Shown here: positions 9,426-17,744 of the stretch, piece after piece
Numbering within the stretch: position 1 is the first letter of the stretch
Layout: each line of letters opens with the position of its first letter
Assembly: GCA_963755815.1 (NCBI GenBank)
Contig: CAVWLF010000005.1
Coordinates: 434,001 to 498,000 of the forward strand
DNA from: Palsa-506 sp963755815
GTDB taxonomy: Bacteria > Actinomycetota > Actinomycetes > Streptosporangiales > Streptosporangiaceae
Length of the DNA: 64,000 nt
Reading direction: 5' to 3'
Notes under the pieces: generated by a model
The model's database searches: none
Told to the model about the DNA's origin: nothing
Seen by the model: only the letters and a program-made list of their open reading frames with translations
Made by a program: the position numbers and the translations under genes

Positions 9426-10067
9426 TCAGTGCGCGACGGGCGCGATGACCCCGACCGAGGCCAAGCCGTCGAGGACAAGCTGAACGCCGATCGCGGCGAT
9501 CAGGAAGCCGAAGACCTTCTCGGTGACCAGCATGCGGCTTTCGTCGAGCTTGGCACTGACCCGGTTCGCCCAGCGGAACACCGCCACGTCGATCAGCAAT
9601 ACGACCGCGAGGATGGCGATCGCCACGGCGAAAATACTGACCGAGGTGGCCTCGGCGGAGATCGTCATCAGGCCGACAATCCCGACCGGATTGAGCAGGT
9701 AGGGCACGGCCAGCGGGAATCGCGCGAGCTGCATCGGGTCTTTCGCAGCGGTGAGGCGGCCGTCCCCAGACTGCCCGAGCACCATCCACACCGCCAGCAC
9801 GAACAAGATCACGCCACCTGCGATCGACAAGGATCCGACCGTGAAGTGCAGCAATGCGCGCAACAACTCGCCAAGCGCCATGAGTATCAGGGCCACCGCC
9901 GCCGCGGTGACCATCATCTGGCGCTGCACCCGCCGCTTAGTCGCCTTGTCAAGCGACGCCGTGATCTCCACGAACGGGACCAGCGCCAGCTTGGGCCCGA
10001 TGCCGATCAGCAGCACCAGGAAGGTGTCGATCACACCCGCCGCGGTGATCGATGTCTCGTCCATCAT
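9426..10067 (-). CDS. MarC family (UPF0056) integral membrane protein
   Basis: A 213-aa protein with about six membrane helices. The double ATG at 10067/10064 was chosen because it overlaps the stop codon of the ClC gene (ATGA), implying translational coupling. The P-Y-L-L-N-P-V-G-I-V-G-L-M segment and the early helix V-L-L-I-G-I-G-P-K-L-A-L-V-P-F match the MarC/YchE membrane family, whose substrate is uncertain (once linked to multiple antibiotic resistance, later disputed). Coupling to ClC suggests a joint role in ion or pH balance. Confidence 0.8.
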   Translation of the reverse strand: MMDETSITAAGVIDTFLVLLIGIGPKLALVPFVEITASLDKATKRRVQRQMMVTAAAVALILMALGELLRALLHFTVGSLSIAGGVILFVLAVWMVLGQSGDGRLTAAKDPMQLARFPLAVPYLLNPVGIVGLMTISAEATSVSIFAVAIAILAVVLLIDVAVFRWANRVSAKLDESRMLVTEKVFGFLIAAIGVQLVLDGLASVGVIAPVAH

Positions 10068-11458
10068 CGAGACACCACATCGCCGGCTGGCCCCGCGGTG
10101 GCGGCCTGCCGCTCCCGGGCTGCCGATCCGGTGGTCTCCGCCGGTGTGATCCTGGCCGCGGCCACATAGGCCACGACCACGGCCACGATCACCACCGGCA
10201 TAACGGCGAGGCCGTCGGAGGCGAGCAGGAGAGTGGCCAGCAGGACCGAGGTCAGCGGAAGGGTCAGCATCACCACCGTCATCGCGCCTATGCCCATGGC
10301 CACGGCTGGCACCAGCGGCAGCCCGGGCAGGTGTGACAGCGCGATGCCGCCGGCCGCGCCGATGAACATAGCCGGGAAGATGGGCCCACCCCGGAAGCTG
10401 CTTAGCGACACGCCGTAGGCGAGCCCCTTGCACACCATCAGCAGTAGCAATGCGCCCACCGTGTAGCTAGCGGCGTGGTGGATCAGCGGCCCGATGTCAT
10501 CCTGCCCGGAGAACAGCACGTCGGATGTTGGCTTGCCGGTCGCCTCGGCGTAGATGATCGCGAGCACGGCGATTACCACCCCGGCCAGCGGCACGGCGAG
10601 CATGGTCCACTTGTCTACATAATTTTGCAGGGACAGCGCCAGCCGCCGGATGGCCGGGCCGATCAGGGCGGCGGCCAGTCCGATCGCGACCGCCCAGCCG
10701 AACTCGGCCAGGTCGGGATGGGCAAAGTAGGGCAGGCTGGGGATGGCCAGCGAGAAGGTGCCCAGCCCGGTCAGGCTGTCCAGGCCGATGAAGATCAGCG
10801 CGCCGATTCCCGACGCCAGCAGCCCCGGCACCAGCACCAGCCCTAGCAGCGGCCCGCCCAGCCCAGACGCCTCCATCAGCAGGAACGCGCCTGTGAGGGG
10901 CGATCCGAGCAGCGTGCTAACGGCCGCGAAACTGCCGGTGGCACCCAGCACCCTGGCCGCCTGGTCCGGCACCGGCCGCCGGGACAGCCGGGTGGCCAGG
11001 ATGGCCAGCCCACCGCCGAGCGCGATCAGCGGCATCTCTGGGCCGAGCACGGCGCCGAAGACCAGCGCCGCCAGCGCCGCCAGGATGAGGCCGGGAAGCT
11101 GGATTGGGGCCGGCGGGGCATGCAGGGCGAAAGCGGGGGCCGGTGAGGGCCCGCCCCTCCCCGGCAGGTACCGGATCGCGAAGCCGGCCAGGAGACCGCC
11201 CACCGCCAGCACCGGCAGCGGCCACCACACCGGCTCGGTGCTGTAACCGAGCCCGTGCGGAAGGTGGGTGAAGATCTCCTTCTGCAGGTAGCTGACGAGG
11301 GCCAGGAAGCCGTAGGCGACTGCGGAGATCGGCGCGCCGAGGATCGCGGCCAGGACCAGCAGCCGCAGGTAACTGCGGCTGCGCAGCAGGGCAATGGGGT
11401 CAGGTGGGCCCGGTACGTCCGGTGTGGCCGGGGCCGGGCGGTCCGCTGGCGTCGCCAT
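10064..11458 (-). CDS. ClC-family chloride channel / Cl-/H+ antiporter-like protein
   Basis: A 464-aa polytopic membrane protein. ClC signature positions are visible: P-G-R-G-G-P-S at about 99-105, L-G-P-E-M-P-L-I-A-L-G-G-G (the gating-glutamate loop equivalent of GxEGP) at about 140-152, and S-F-R-G-G-P-I-F-P-A (equivalent of GGxFxP) in the C-terminal half. Two homologous halves are expected. The second Glu and Tyr that separate antiporters from channels cannot be assigned without alignment. It is the first gene of a coupled pair with the MarC-like gene. Acid or osmotic stress tolerance is a reasonable inference. Confidence 0.9.
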   Translation of the reverse strand: MATPADRPAPATPDVPGPPDPIALLRSRSYLRLLVLAAILGAPISAVAYGFLALVSYLQKEIFTHLPHGLGYSTEPVWWPLPVLAVGGLLAGFAIRYLPGRGGPSPAPAFALHAPPAPIQLPGLILAALAALVFGAVLGPEMPLIALGGGLAILATRLSRRPVPDQAARVLGATGSFAAVSTLLGSPLTGAFLLMEASGLGGPLLGLVLVPGLLASGIGALIFIGLDSLTGLGTFSLAIPSLPYFAHPDLAEFGWAVAIGLAAALIGPAIRRLALSLQNYVDKWTMLAVPLAGVVIAVLAIIYAEATGKPTSDVLFSGQDDIGPLIHHAASYTVGALLLLMVCKGLAYGVSLSSFRGGPIFPAMFIGAAGGIALSHLPGLPLVPAVAMGIGAMTVVMLTLPLTSVLLATLLLASDGLAVMPVVIVAVVVAYVAAARITPAETTGSAARERQAATAGPAGDVVSR

Positions 11459-11853
11459 CGGGCCATCTTCCCGCCCCGCCGCGGGCAGCGGCTCACCTGT
11501 GCCGGGTAACTTCTGCCTTCTCCGCCGCGGTCGCGCGCCGCATGAACCGATCCGGTCGTGGTCGTTCGGATCGGTTCAGGCTGACCAATGTTTTGACCGG
11601 CTTCTACTTGGACGGCGTCGCACGGCAGTGAACTGCAACCCAAACCGGCCAGGTGTGGGCGGGCGCGCCATGACCATGCGTCCATGGCCGGGTGCTCTGT
11701 CAGCAGTCTTCGGGCACGCAGTGATTGTTGGGAGGGAGGGCCGTGAGTTACTCCAAACGGGTAATGCCCGGGCCAGGCCCGCGCCATATCTTTCAGGGGG
11801 CTGGGTCCGCGCGTGCGCTGACCGAAGCAGACGTATGAGATGGCAGGTGCATC
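11459..11853. promoter_or_regulatory. Divergent intergenic region with CTCCAAACGGGTAATG motif
   Basis: The spacer separates the ClC gene from the sulfatase gene. CTCCAAACGGGTAATG lies at 11751-11766, about 90 bp before the sulfatase start and in the same orientation. It matches the motif at 1405-1420 in its GGGTAATG half. No convincing gene was found in the rest. Confidence 0.4.
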
Positions 11854-14262
11854 ATGACCGATAACCGGATCGACCGAACCAGGCTGCCGATCGCGGACCC
11901 GAACTTCGCTGGGGTAGTGAACCGGACGCTGCAGGGCTCGCGGCCGGACTGGGGCCTGGTCGGGCATGTGGCGCCGCCCGAGGGAGCGCCGAATGTACTG
12001 CTGGTACTACTCGATGATGCGGGTTTTGGTCAGCCGAGTACGTTCGGCGGCCCGATCGCCGCGCCCGCCATGACCCGGGTCGCTGAGGAGGGTGCCCGGT
12101 TCAACCGGTTCCATGTGACGGCGCTGTGCTCGCCGACCCGGGCGGCGCTGCTGACCGGCCGCAACCACCACGCGGTCGGCTTCGGCTCGATCGGCGAGCT
12201 GACCTCCGGTTTCCCCGGGTATACGGCGTTCGTTCCGGAGGACAGCGCGCCGTTCCCGAAGGTGCTGCAGATGAACGGCTACAGCACGGCCGCATTCGGC
12301 AAGTGGCACCTGACACCCGATGGGCAACAGGGCGCGGCGGGCCCGTTCAGCCGGTGGCCGAACGGTTGGGGCTTCGATTATTTCTGGGGCTTCCTGGGCG
12401 GTGAGACCGGCCAGTGGGACCCGGTCATCACCGAGAACAACAAGACGATCGGGGTGCCGCAAGGCAAGGACGGCAAGAAGTACTACTTCCCCGACGACAT
12501 GGCCGACAAGACGATCGAGTGGCTGCACGCGGTCCGCGCCCAAGACCAGGCCAAACCGTGGTTCGTGTACTTCTCCACTGGGTGCGCGCACGCCCCGCAC
12601 CACGTACCGGAGGAGTGGGCCGCCAAGTACAAGGGGAAGTTCGACAGCGGCTGGGACGCCTACCGGGAACAGACGTTCGCGCGGCAAAAGCAGCTAGGTG
12701 TGATCCCGGCGGATGCGAAGCTGACCCCGCGCAATGAGGCGTTCCCCGCCTGGGATTCGCTGCCGGAGGACCAGAAGGCCCTGTACGCACGGCAGATGGA
12801 GGTGTACGCGGGGTATTGCGAGAACGCCGACTGGAACGCGGGCCGGGTGATCGCCGCGGTCGAGGAGATGGGCGAGCTGGACAACACTCTGGTGATCTAC
12901 ATCTACGGGGACAACGGCGCCAGCATGGAGGGCGCGCTCACCGGCTCGTTCAATGAGCTCACGATGCAGAACGGCATCCCGCTGACCCCCGAGCAACAGC
13001 TCGCGCTGATCAATCTGTACGGCGGGCTGGAGGTGTGGGGCACCGATCTGGTCGCCCCGCACTACGCCGCGGCGTGGGCGTGGGCCGGGAACTGCCCGTT
13101 CCAGTGGGGCAAGCAGGTCGCCTCCCATCTGGGCGGCACCCGGCAGGGCATGGCCATCCGCTACCCCCGGCTGATCAAGGACCGAGGCGGGCTGCGCAGC
13201 CAGTTCACCCACTGCATCGATATCGGCCCGACCATTCTCGACCTGGCGGGCCTGCCGCAGCCCACCCACGTCGAGGGGACCGCCCAGGAGCCGATGCACG
13301 GCACCAGCTTCCTGCACACCTTCGCCGACCCGGGCGGCGAGGAGCGCCACACCCAGCAGTACTTCGAGATCGCCGGTTACCGGGCGATGTACAAGGACGG
13401 CTGGTGGCTGGCCCAGGGGGTGGAGCGGATCCCGTGGGACCTCACCCCGGACGCGATGAGAAAGCTCGCACCCGGAGTGTGGCGGCCGGACGACGACCCG
13501 GTGGAGCTTTATTACCTGCCTGACGACTTCAGCCAGGCAGACAACATCGCGGCGCAGCACCCCGAGAAAGTCAAGGAGCTGCAGGACCTGTTCTGGGCCG
13601 AGGCCGAGAAATACAAGGTCCTCCCGCTGCTCGGCGGCCTAAGTGTTTATTTCGGGATGCTCCCGCCGCTTTCCGCCCAGACGACTTACGTCTACTACGG
13701 GGATGTGCAGAACATCGCCTCGGGCATGATCCCCCGGATCTACAACCACTCCTACACCATTTCCGCCGACCTGGTGATACCTGACGGGGGCGCCGAGGGC
13801 GTGATCGTGGCCGAGGCCGACCACCTGGGCGGCTTCTCACTGTTCGTTCAGGACGGCAGGCTCAGGCACACCTACTCGATGATGGGCGTGCAGGTCTACC
13901 AGCAGAATTCCGACACCCCTCTGCCCACCGGCGAGGTCAACGTCCGGCTGGAATTCCACCCCGACGCGCCCGAACCAGCCACCGGCGGGGACATCCGCCT
14001 GTTCGCCAACGGAACCGAAATCGGCAAGGGCCGGATGGACCACAGCGTCCCGATCCGGTTCTCTGGCTACGCGGGCATGGACATCGGCCGCGACAACGGC
14101 GGCGTGGTCGACCGCGGCTACGCGAACCGAGCACCGTTCGCGTTCACCGGAGTCATCAAGAAGGTCACCTTCGACATCAAGCCGCACCTGACCCAAGCGG
14201 ACGAGCAGGCGCTGCACGAATCGGCACACCACGGGCATGTGGCCCACGGTATCAACGCATAG
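11854..14262 (+). CDS. Arylsulfatase-type sulfatase (cytosolic)
   Basis: An 802-aa sulfatase. Residues about 46-60 (P-N-V-L-L-V-L-L-D-D-A-G-F-G) contain the metal-binding Asp pair at 54-55. C92-S-P-T-R96 is the sulfatase signature in which Cys is converted to formylglycine. H-M-type catalytic positions follow (G-K-W-H-L near 149). The catalytic domain runs to about residue 580; the remainder is a beta-rich C-terminal region (from about 610) as in large arylsulfatases. No signal peptide is visible, so it should act inside the cell. It hydrolyses sulfate esters; the substrate is not predictable. It precedes a duplicated-domain protein and a DyP peroxidase, with a strong terminator in between. 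Confidence 0.93.
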   Translation: MTDNRIDRTRLPIADPNFAGVVNRTLQGSRPDWGLVGHVAPPEGAPNVLLVLLDDAGFGQPSTFGGPIAAPAMTRVAEEGARFNRFHVTALCSPTRAALLTGRNHHAVGFGSIGELTSGFPGYTAFVPEDSAPFPKVLQMNGYSTAAFGKWHLTPDGQQGAAGPFSRWPNGWGFDYFWGFLGGETGQWDPVITENNKTIGVPQGKDGKKYYFPDDMADKTIEWLHAVRAQDQAKPWFVYFSTGCAHAPHHVPEEWAAKYKGKFDSGWDAYREQTFARQKQLGVIPADAKLTPRNEAFPAWDSLPEDQKALYARQMEVYAGYCENADWNAGRVIAAVEEMGELDNTLVIYIYGDNGASMEGALTGSFNELTMQNGIPLTPEQQLALINLYGGLEVWGTDLVAPHYAAAWAWAGNCPFQWGKQVASHLGGTRQGMAIRYPRLIKDRGGLRSQFTHCIDIGPTILDLAGLPQPTHVEGTAQEPMHGTSFLHTFADPGGEERHTQQYFEIAGYRAMYKDGWWLAQGVERIPWDLTPDAMRKLAPGVWRPDDDPVELYYLPDDFSQADNIAAQHPEKVKELQDLFWAEAEKYKVLPLLGGLSVYFGMLPPLSAQTTYVYYGDVQNIASGMIPRIYNHSYTISADLVIPDGGAEGVIVAEADHLGGFSLFVQDGRLRHTYSMMGVQVYQQNSDTPLPTGEVNVRLEFHPDAPEPATGGDIRLFANGTEIGKGRMDHSVPIRFSGYAGMDIGRDNGGVVDRGYANRAPFAFTGVIKKVTFDIKPHLTQADEQALHESAHHGHVAHGINA

Positions 14263-14266
14263 CACC

Positions 14267-14301
14267 GGGAGCCGGGGAACTACTCCGTTTACCCGGCTCC
14301 C
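14267..14301 (+). terminator. Hairpin terminator after the sulfatase gene
   Basis: GGGAGCCGGG (14267-14276) and CCCGGCTCCC (14292-14301) form a perfect 10-bp stem with a 15-nt loop, starting five bases after the sulfatase stop codon. No poly-U tail follows. Confidence 0.75.
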
Positions 14302-14403
14302 CCTACAGGCGGTTCGGAGGATACCCATTTTCCACCTCCATGCTGACGACTGGGCGGCCTTTCGTTCCCGGCCGTCGCGACCTACCTCGACAAGGAGAAC
14401 GCT

Positions 14404-15258
14404 ATGAGCCAGAACCATCTGCTCGTTGACTTCCCGATCAAGGGTCCTGCCATCGCCAAGGCGCTACCCGAAGAGCTGTCCCCGCTGATGCCCGATCTCG
14501 CGACAGCGCAGGACGATCTCGGTACGGTGCATTTCTCCCGGTTCATGGTCGAAGGAGACGAGAAGCTTCTCTTCCTTTCGGACATCGACGGCGAGACCGA
14601 CGAGCACATTGAGCGGCTCGTGGAGAGTGCCGGGCCGGTGTTTGACGCTATCTTCACATTCGTGGACAACCCTCCGCCCACGCCCGTGGCTGATAACCCT
14701 GAGGCGGTCACCAAATGGCTGAAGCGGCATGCCCGCGAGCCTCTAGACACGTACTTTGCTTACGAGGACGCCTCCGTTCAGGACATCAAGGCGTGCGCGC
14801 GTGCGGCGGGCTTCACCGGCAATACCTCGCAGGGCACCCTGATGACATACATGTCCTTCAAGTCACGTGTGCAAGCCTTCGCCGTGAAGCAGGTCGCCGG
14901 GGCGCTGGTAGGAGACAAGGGACACAAAGCATCGGATTCCATCGGGACGCTGCATGTCGCCCACTGGGTGCCCTTTGAGCACAATCACATAGGGTTCTTC
15001 ACGGTCTTCGACGGTGATATGGAGAAGTACTTCCAGGACTTTGCAGACAAGACCTCCTTCGTCTTCAATGCTCTGTTTCCACGTGTCGTTGGCGGGGCGC
15101 CAACCCCGGTGGAAAAGAACGCCCAGGCGTTCTATCAGTGGGGACTCGACAACAACTATCCGGTCATCGGGTTTTACAGCGCCTATCCAGGCCTCTCGGT
15201 GCAAGACATCCACGCCCTGCTGGCCGATCGCAAGTCACCACCGGCCACCGCTGGATAG
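14404..15258 (+). CDS. Protein of unknown function with an internal duplication, next to DyP peroxidase
   Basis: A 284-aa soluble protein with an AGGAG-type RBS. I do not recognise a characterised family. The two halves are clearly related. Residues 40-134 and 181-275 share the order G-T-(V/L)-H ... F-x-x-(V/I)-(F/D)DG(E/D) ... F-(D/N)-A-(I/L)-F ... P-T-P-V ... (Y/F)-x-(A)-Y ... S-V-Q-D-I. This indicates a tandem repeat of a roughly 95-aa alpha/beta domain, possibly ferredoxin-like as in heme peroxidase-like folds. It is 83 bp upstream of the DyP gene, likely co-transcribed, so a peroxidase partner or substrate-handling role is an inference. Third codon positions are visibly less GC-rich than in neighbouring genes, hinting at transfer. 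Confidence 0.85.
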   Translation: MSQNHLLVDFPIKGPAIAKALPEELSPLMPDLATAQDDLGTVHFSRFMVEGDEKLLFLSDIDGETDEHIERLVESAGPVFDAIFTFVDNPPPTPVADNPEAVTKWLKRHAREPLDTYFAYEDASVQDIKACARAAGFTGNTSQGTLMTYMSFKSRVQAFAVKQVAGALVGDKGHKASDSIGTLHVAHWVPFEHNHIGFFTVFDGDMEKYFQDFADKTSFVFNALFPRVVGGAPTPVEKNAQAFYQWGLDNNYPVIGFYSAYPGLSVQDIHALLADRKSPPATAG

Positions 15259-15341
15259 GACTAGCGTCACATGGTCACGAGCCGTAATCAACTCCGAGTG
15301 GGGCGGCGGTCAGGGAGCGCAACGCACAAGGAGCACCGGCG

Positions 15342-16892
15342 ATGAAGGGCCCGGGGGTTCTTCGCCGGTTGCGTGATCGAAGGCGGCATGAACCGTTGGG
15401 GACCGATGGCGGCCCGGCGACGGCGAAAGATCCGGCGCTCGACCTCGCTGACATTCAGGGGTTCGTTCTCCGCGGTTACAGAATGCCGATGGTGCGGCAT
15501 TTCTTGTTGACGGTAGGAACTCCGGCACAAGCGCGCAGGCAACTCGGACGGCTCGTGAGCGGTGACGAATCCGACGTCCCGCAAATCACGACTGCCGAGG
15601 ACTGGCACGTGGGGTTCGCGCGCGGACCGGGAGACGATCCCACGGCCGCCCCGCGTCGCACGCCAGACTATTGCCTCAACATCGGTGTCACGTGGCCCGG
15701 ACTGGTGGCGCTCGAGGTGGAGAAACGCGTCCCAACGCTGTCGTTCAAGTCATTTGATGCGTTCATCGAAGGAGCCGCGCAACGAGCGGAGTCGGTCGGA
15801 GAAACCGGACCAAGCTCGCCCGTGAACTGGATTGCCGGTTTTGGAAAAGGGCACGATCACGTCCTGGTGACGCTGCACGCCATCAGCCCGGAAGCGATGA
15901 AGTCCTACAGCGAGAGGGTGCGCGCCTGGTTTGCCGAAGGAAATGCCTTTCGAGAAATCTGGTGCCAAGACGGGATGGCGTTAATGGAGGTGCAAAATGG
16001 CCAACCCGTGCCTACTGCCAAAGTTCACTTCGGATATACCGACGGGATCAGTACGCCCACCATTCGTGGCGGCCCGGAACAATATCCCCCCGATCACCAG
16101 CGGCCCTGTGAGCCGTGGCTCTTCGTCTTGCGGGAAGAAGCAGAGAACTATAACGTACCCGAACCGCGAGAACTCGGCCTGAACGGCAGCTTCGCAGTTT
16201 TCAAGAAGATCGAGACTGACGTCGTGGGCTTTGAGGACTTCTTGCAGTCGAACAAGGACAAGATCGATCCCGAACTGCTGGCCGCAAAGATGTTGGGACG
16301 ATGGCGCAACGGCGTTCCTCTCGCCTTGTCACCCGATACCGATAGCCCTGCCGGAGGAATATCGCCCGAACAGTTGAATAATTTCGGGTATGTTGATGCC
16401 GATGGTTCGGGGGATCCGAGGGGGATCCACTGTCCCGTCGGCGCACACATACGCCGCGTCAATCCACGAGATCAACCAGTTCAGGGGCAGGGGCTGCCCG
16501 GCGGCAGCAACAATTCCCATCGGCTCATCCGCCGCGGTCTGCCATACGGCCCGACCTTTGATCCAAGAGAACCCTACGATGGAATCGAACGCGGCATGCT
16601 CTTTCATTTCATCAACTCGAATATCGAAAACCAATACGAGTTCGTGCTGCGGCAGTGGGCCAATGACAGCGAATTCGCCGGGGCCGTCAGACTTCACCCA
16701 AAGTCGAAAGATCCACTGATCGGCCCCCAGAAACCAGCAGAGAGCATTTTCGTCATGCCGCAGGCAAATGGGGGCTCGCCGATCGAGGTTACGGGTCTTT
16801 CGAGCTTCGTTACGACCAGAGCCGCTGCGTACGTGTTTCTGCCGAGCATCACGGCCATCAAATTTGTCGCTAACCTGGGAGAAGGCTTGTAA
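15342..16892 (+). CDS. DyP-type heme peroxidase
   Basis: A 516-aa peroxidase with AAGGAG upstream. The DyP signature G-Y-T-D-G (GxxDG) is at 231-235 with the distal Asp. The proximal heme His lies in G-A-H-I-R-R-V-N-P-R at about residue 369, and the distal Arg is expected in R-L-I-R-R-G-L-P-Y-G-P. The C-terminal G-M-L-F-H-F-I-N-S-N-I-E-N-Q-Y-E-F region is also typical. No Tat or Sec signal is visible, so it is cytosolic unless encapsulated. The length fits the larger DyP subclasses. It oxidises dyes and phenolics with H2O2 in vitro; the natural substrate is unknown. It shares the lower GC of the preceding gene. Confidence 0.93.
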   Translation: MKGPGVLRRLRDRRRHEPLGTDGGPATAKDPALDLADIQGFVLRGYRMPMVRHFLLTVGTPAQARRQLGRLVSGDESDVPQITTAEDWHVGFARGPGDDPTAAPRRTPDYCLNIGVTWPGLVALEVEKRVPTLSFKSFDAFIEGAAQRAESVGETGPSSPVNWIAGFGKGHDHVLVTLHAISPEAMKSYSERVRAWFAEGNAFREIWCQDGMALMEVQNGQPVPTAKVHFGYTDGISTPTIRGGPEQYPPDHQRPCEPWLFVLREEAENYNVPEPRELGLNGSFAVFKKIETDVVGFEDFLQSNKDKIDPELLAAKMLGRWRNGVPLALSPDTDSPAGGISPEQLNNFGYVDADGSGDPRGIHCPVGAHIRRVNPRDQPVQGQGLPGGSNNSHRLIRRGLPYGPTFDPREPYDGIERGMLFHFINSNIENQYEFVLRQWANDSEFAGAVRLHPKSKDPLIGPQKPAESIFVMPQANGGSPIEVTGLSSFVTTRAAAYVFLPSITAIKFVANLGEGL

Positions 16893-16934
16893 TCGGTTCT
16901 TGCGTAACTACCAGGTCGCGGCGAGGCGAGTTCA

Positions 16935-16950
16935 TCACCCGTTGGGGTGA
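16935..16950 (+). terminator. Small hairpin at convergent gene ends
   Basis: TCACCC-gttg-GGGTGA forms a 6-bp stem with a 4-nt loop 43 bp after the DyP stop. It overlaps the last codons of the convergent ABC ATPase gene. It could end DyP transcription. Confidence 0.3.
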
Positions 16951-17744
16951 AACCCCAGTCGCTTCGGTTTCCAGCCTGGCCGGGGGACACTAGCGCGCAG
17001 TTGCTGGGTGTATGGGTGCCCGGGATTGTCGAGCACCTGGTCGGTTGGGCCGCGTTCGACCACCGTCCCACGGCGCAGCACGATCGTTTCATCAGCGAGT
17101 TGGCGCACGACCGCCAGGTCATGGCTGATGAGGATGTAGGAGACGTGGCTCTCGTCGCGGATGTCGGCGAGCAAGTTCAGTACCTGGGCCTGGATTGACA
17201 TGTCGAGGGCGGCGACGGATTCGTCCAGGATCAGGATTGCGGGCCGTGCCGCGAGCGCACGGGCGATCGCGACCCGCTGCCGCTGGCCGCCGGACAGCGA
17301 GCGCGGCAGTGCCCGGGACTGGCGCGAATCCAGGCCGACCAGGTCCATGAGCTCGGCAACCCGGGCCCGCCTGCGGTCGGCGGGCCACCCGTGGTGCAGC
17401 CGCAACACCTCGTCAACGGCGGACTCGGCGCTTTGCCGCGGGTCGAGGCTGGTGTAAGGGTCCTGGAACACGATCTGGACCTCGCGGCCCCGGCGACGCC
17501 GGTCACGGGTGGAGCGGGGCGGCCGGGACCGATCGTGCCCGCAAGCGGTGATGGACCCGCTGGTGGCCTGCTCCAGGCCGACCAGCATCCGTGCGATCGT
17601 GGTCTTCCCGGCACCCGACTCTCCGACGATCGCGAGCGAGCGGCCGGGCCGGAGACGGAACGAGACGTCATCGACCGCGACGAGGCCGCCGAACTGTTTA
17701 CGCAGCCGGACCGCCTCAAGGACCGGCGCGCTGGCCTCAGGCAT
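16935..17744 (-). CDS. ABC transporter ATP-binding protein (DppF/OppF-like)
   Basis: A 269-aa ATPase. The ATG at 17744 overlaps the stop of the upstream ATPase by 8 nt; sequence further upstream in this frame is a Pro/Arg-rich shadow. Walker A is GESGAGKT, the Q-loop is V-F-Q-D-P-Y-T-S-L-D-P, the signature is LSGGQRQR and Walker B is I-L-I-L-D-E-S, where the usual D-E-P is D-E-S. The H-loop is I-S-H-D. It is the second ATPase of a dipeptide/oligopeptide/nickel-type importer operon transcribed on the minus strand. Confidence 0.92.
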   Translation of the reverse strand: MPEASAPVLEAVRLRKQFGGLVAVDDVSFRLRPGRSLAIVGESGAGKTTIARMLVGLEQATSGSITACGHDRSRPPRSTRDRRRRGREVQIVFQDPYTSLDPRQSAESAVDEVLRLHHGWPADRRRARVAELMDLVGLDSRQSRALPRSLSGGQRQRVAIARALAARPAILILDESVAALDMSIQAQVLNLLADIRDESHVSYILISHDLAVVRQLADETIVLRRGTVVERGPTDQVLDNPGHPYTQQLRASVPRPGWKPKRLGFHPNG

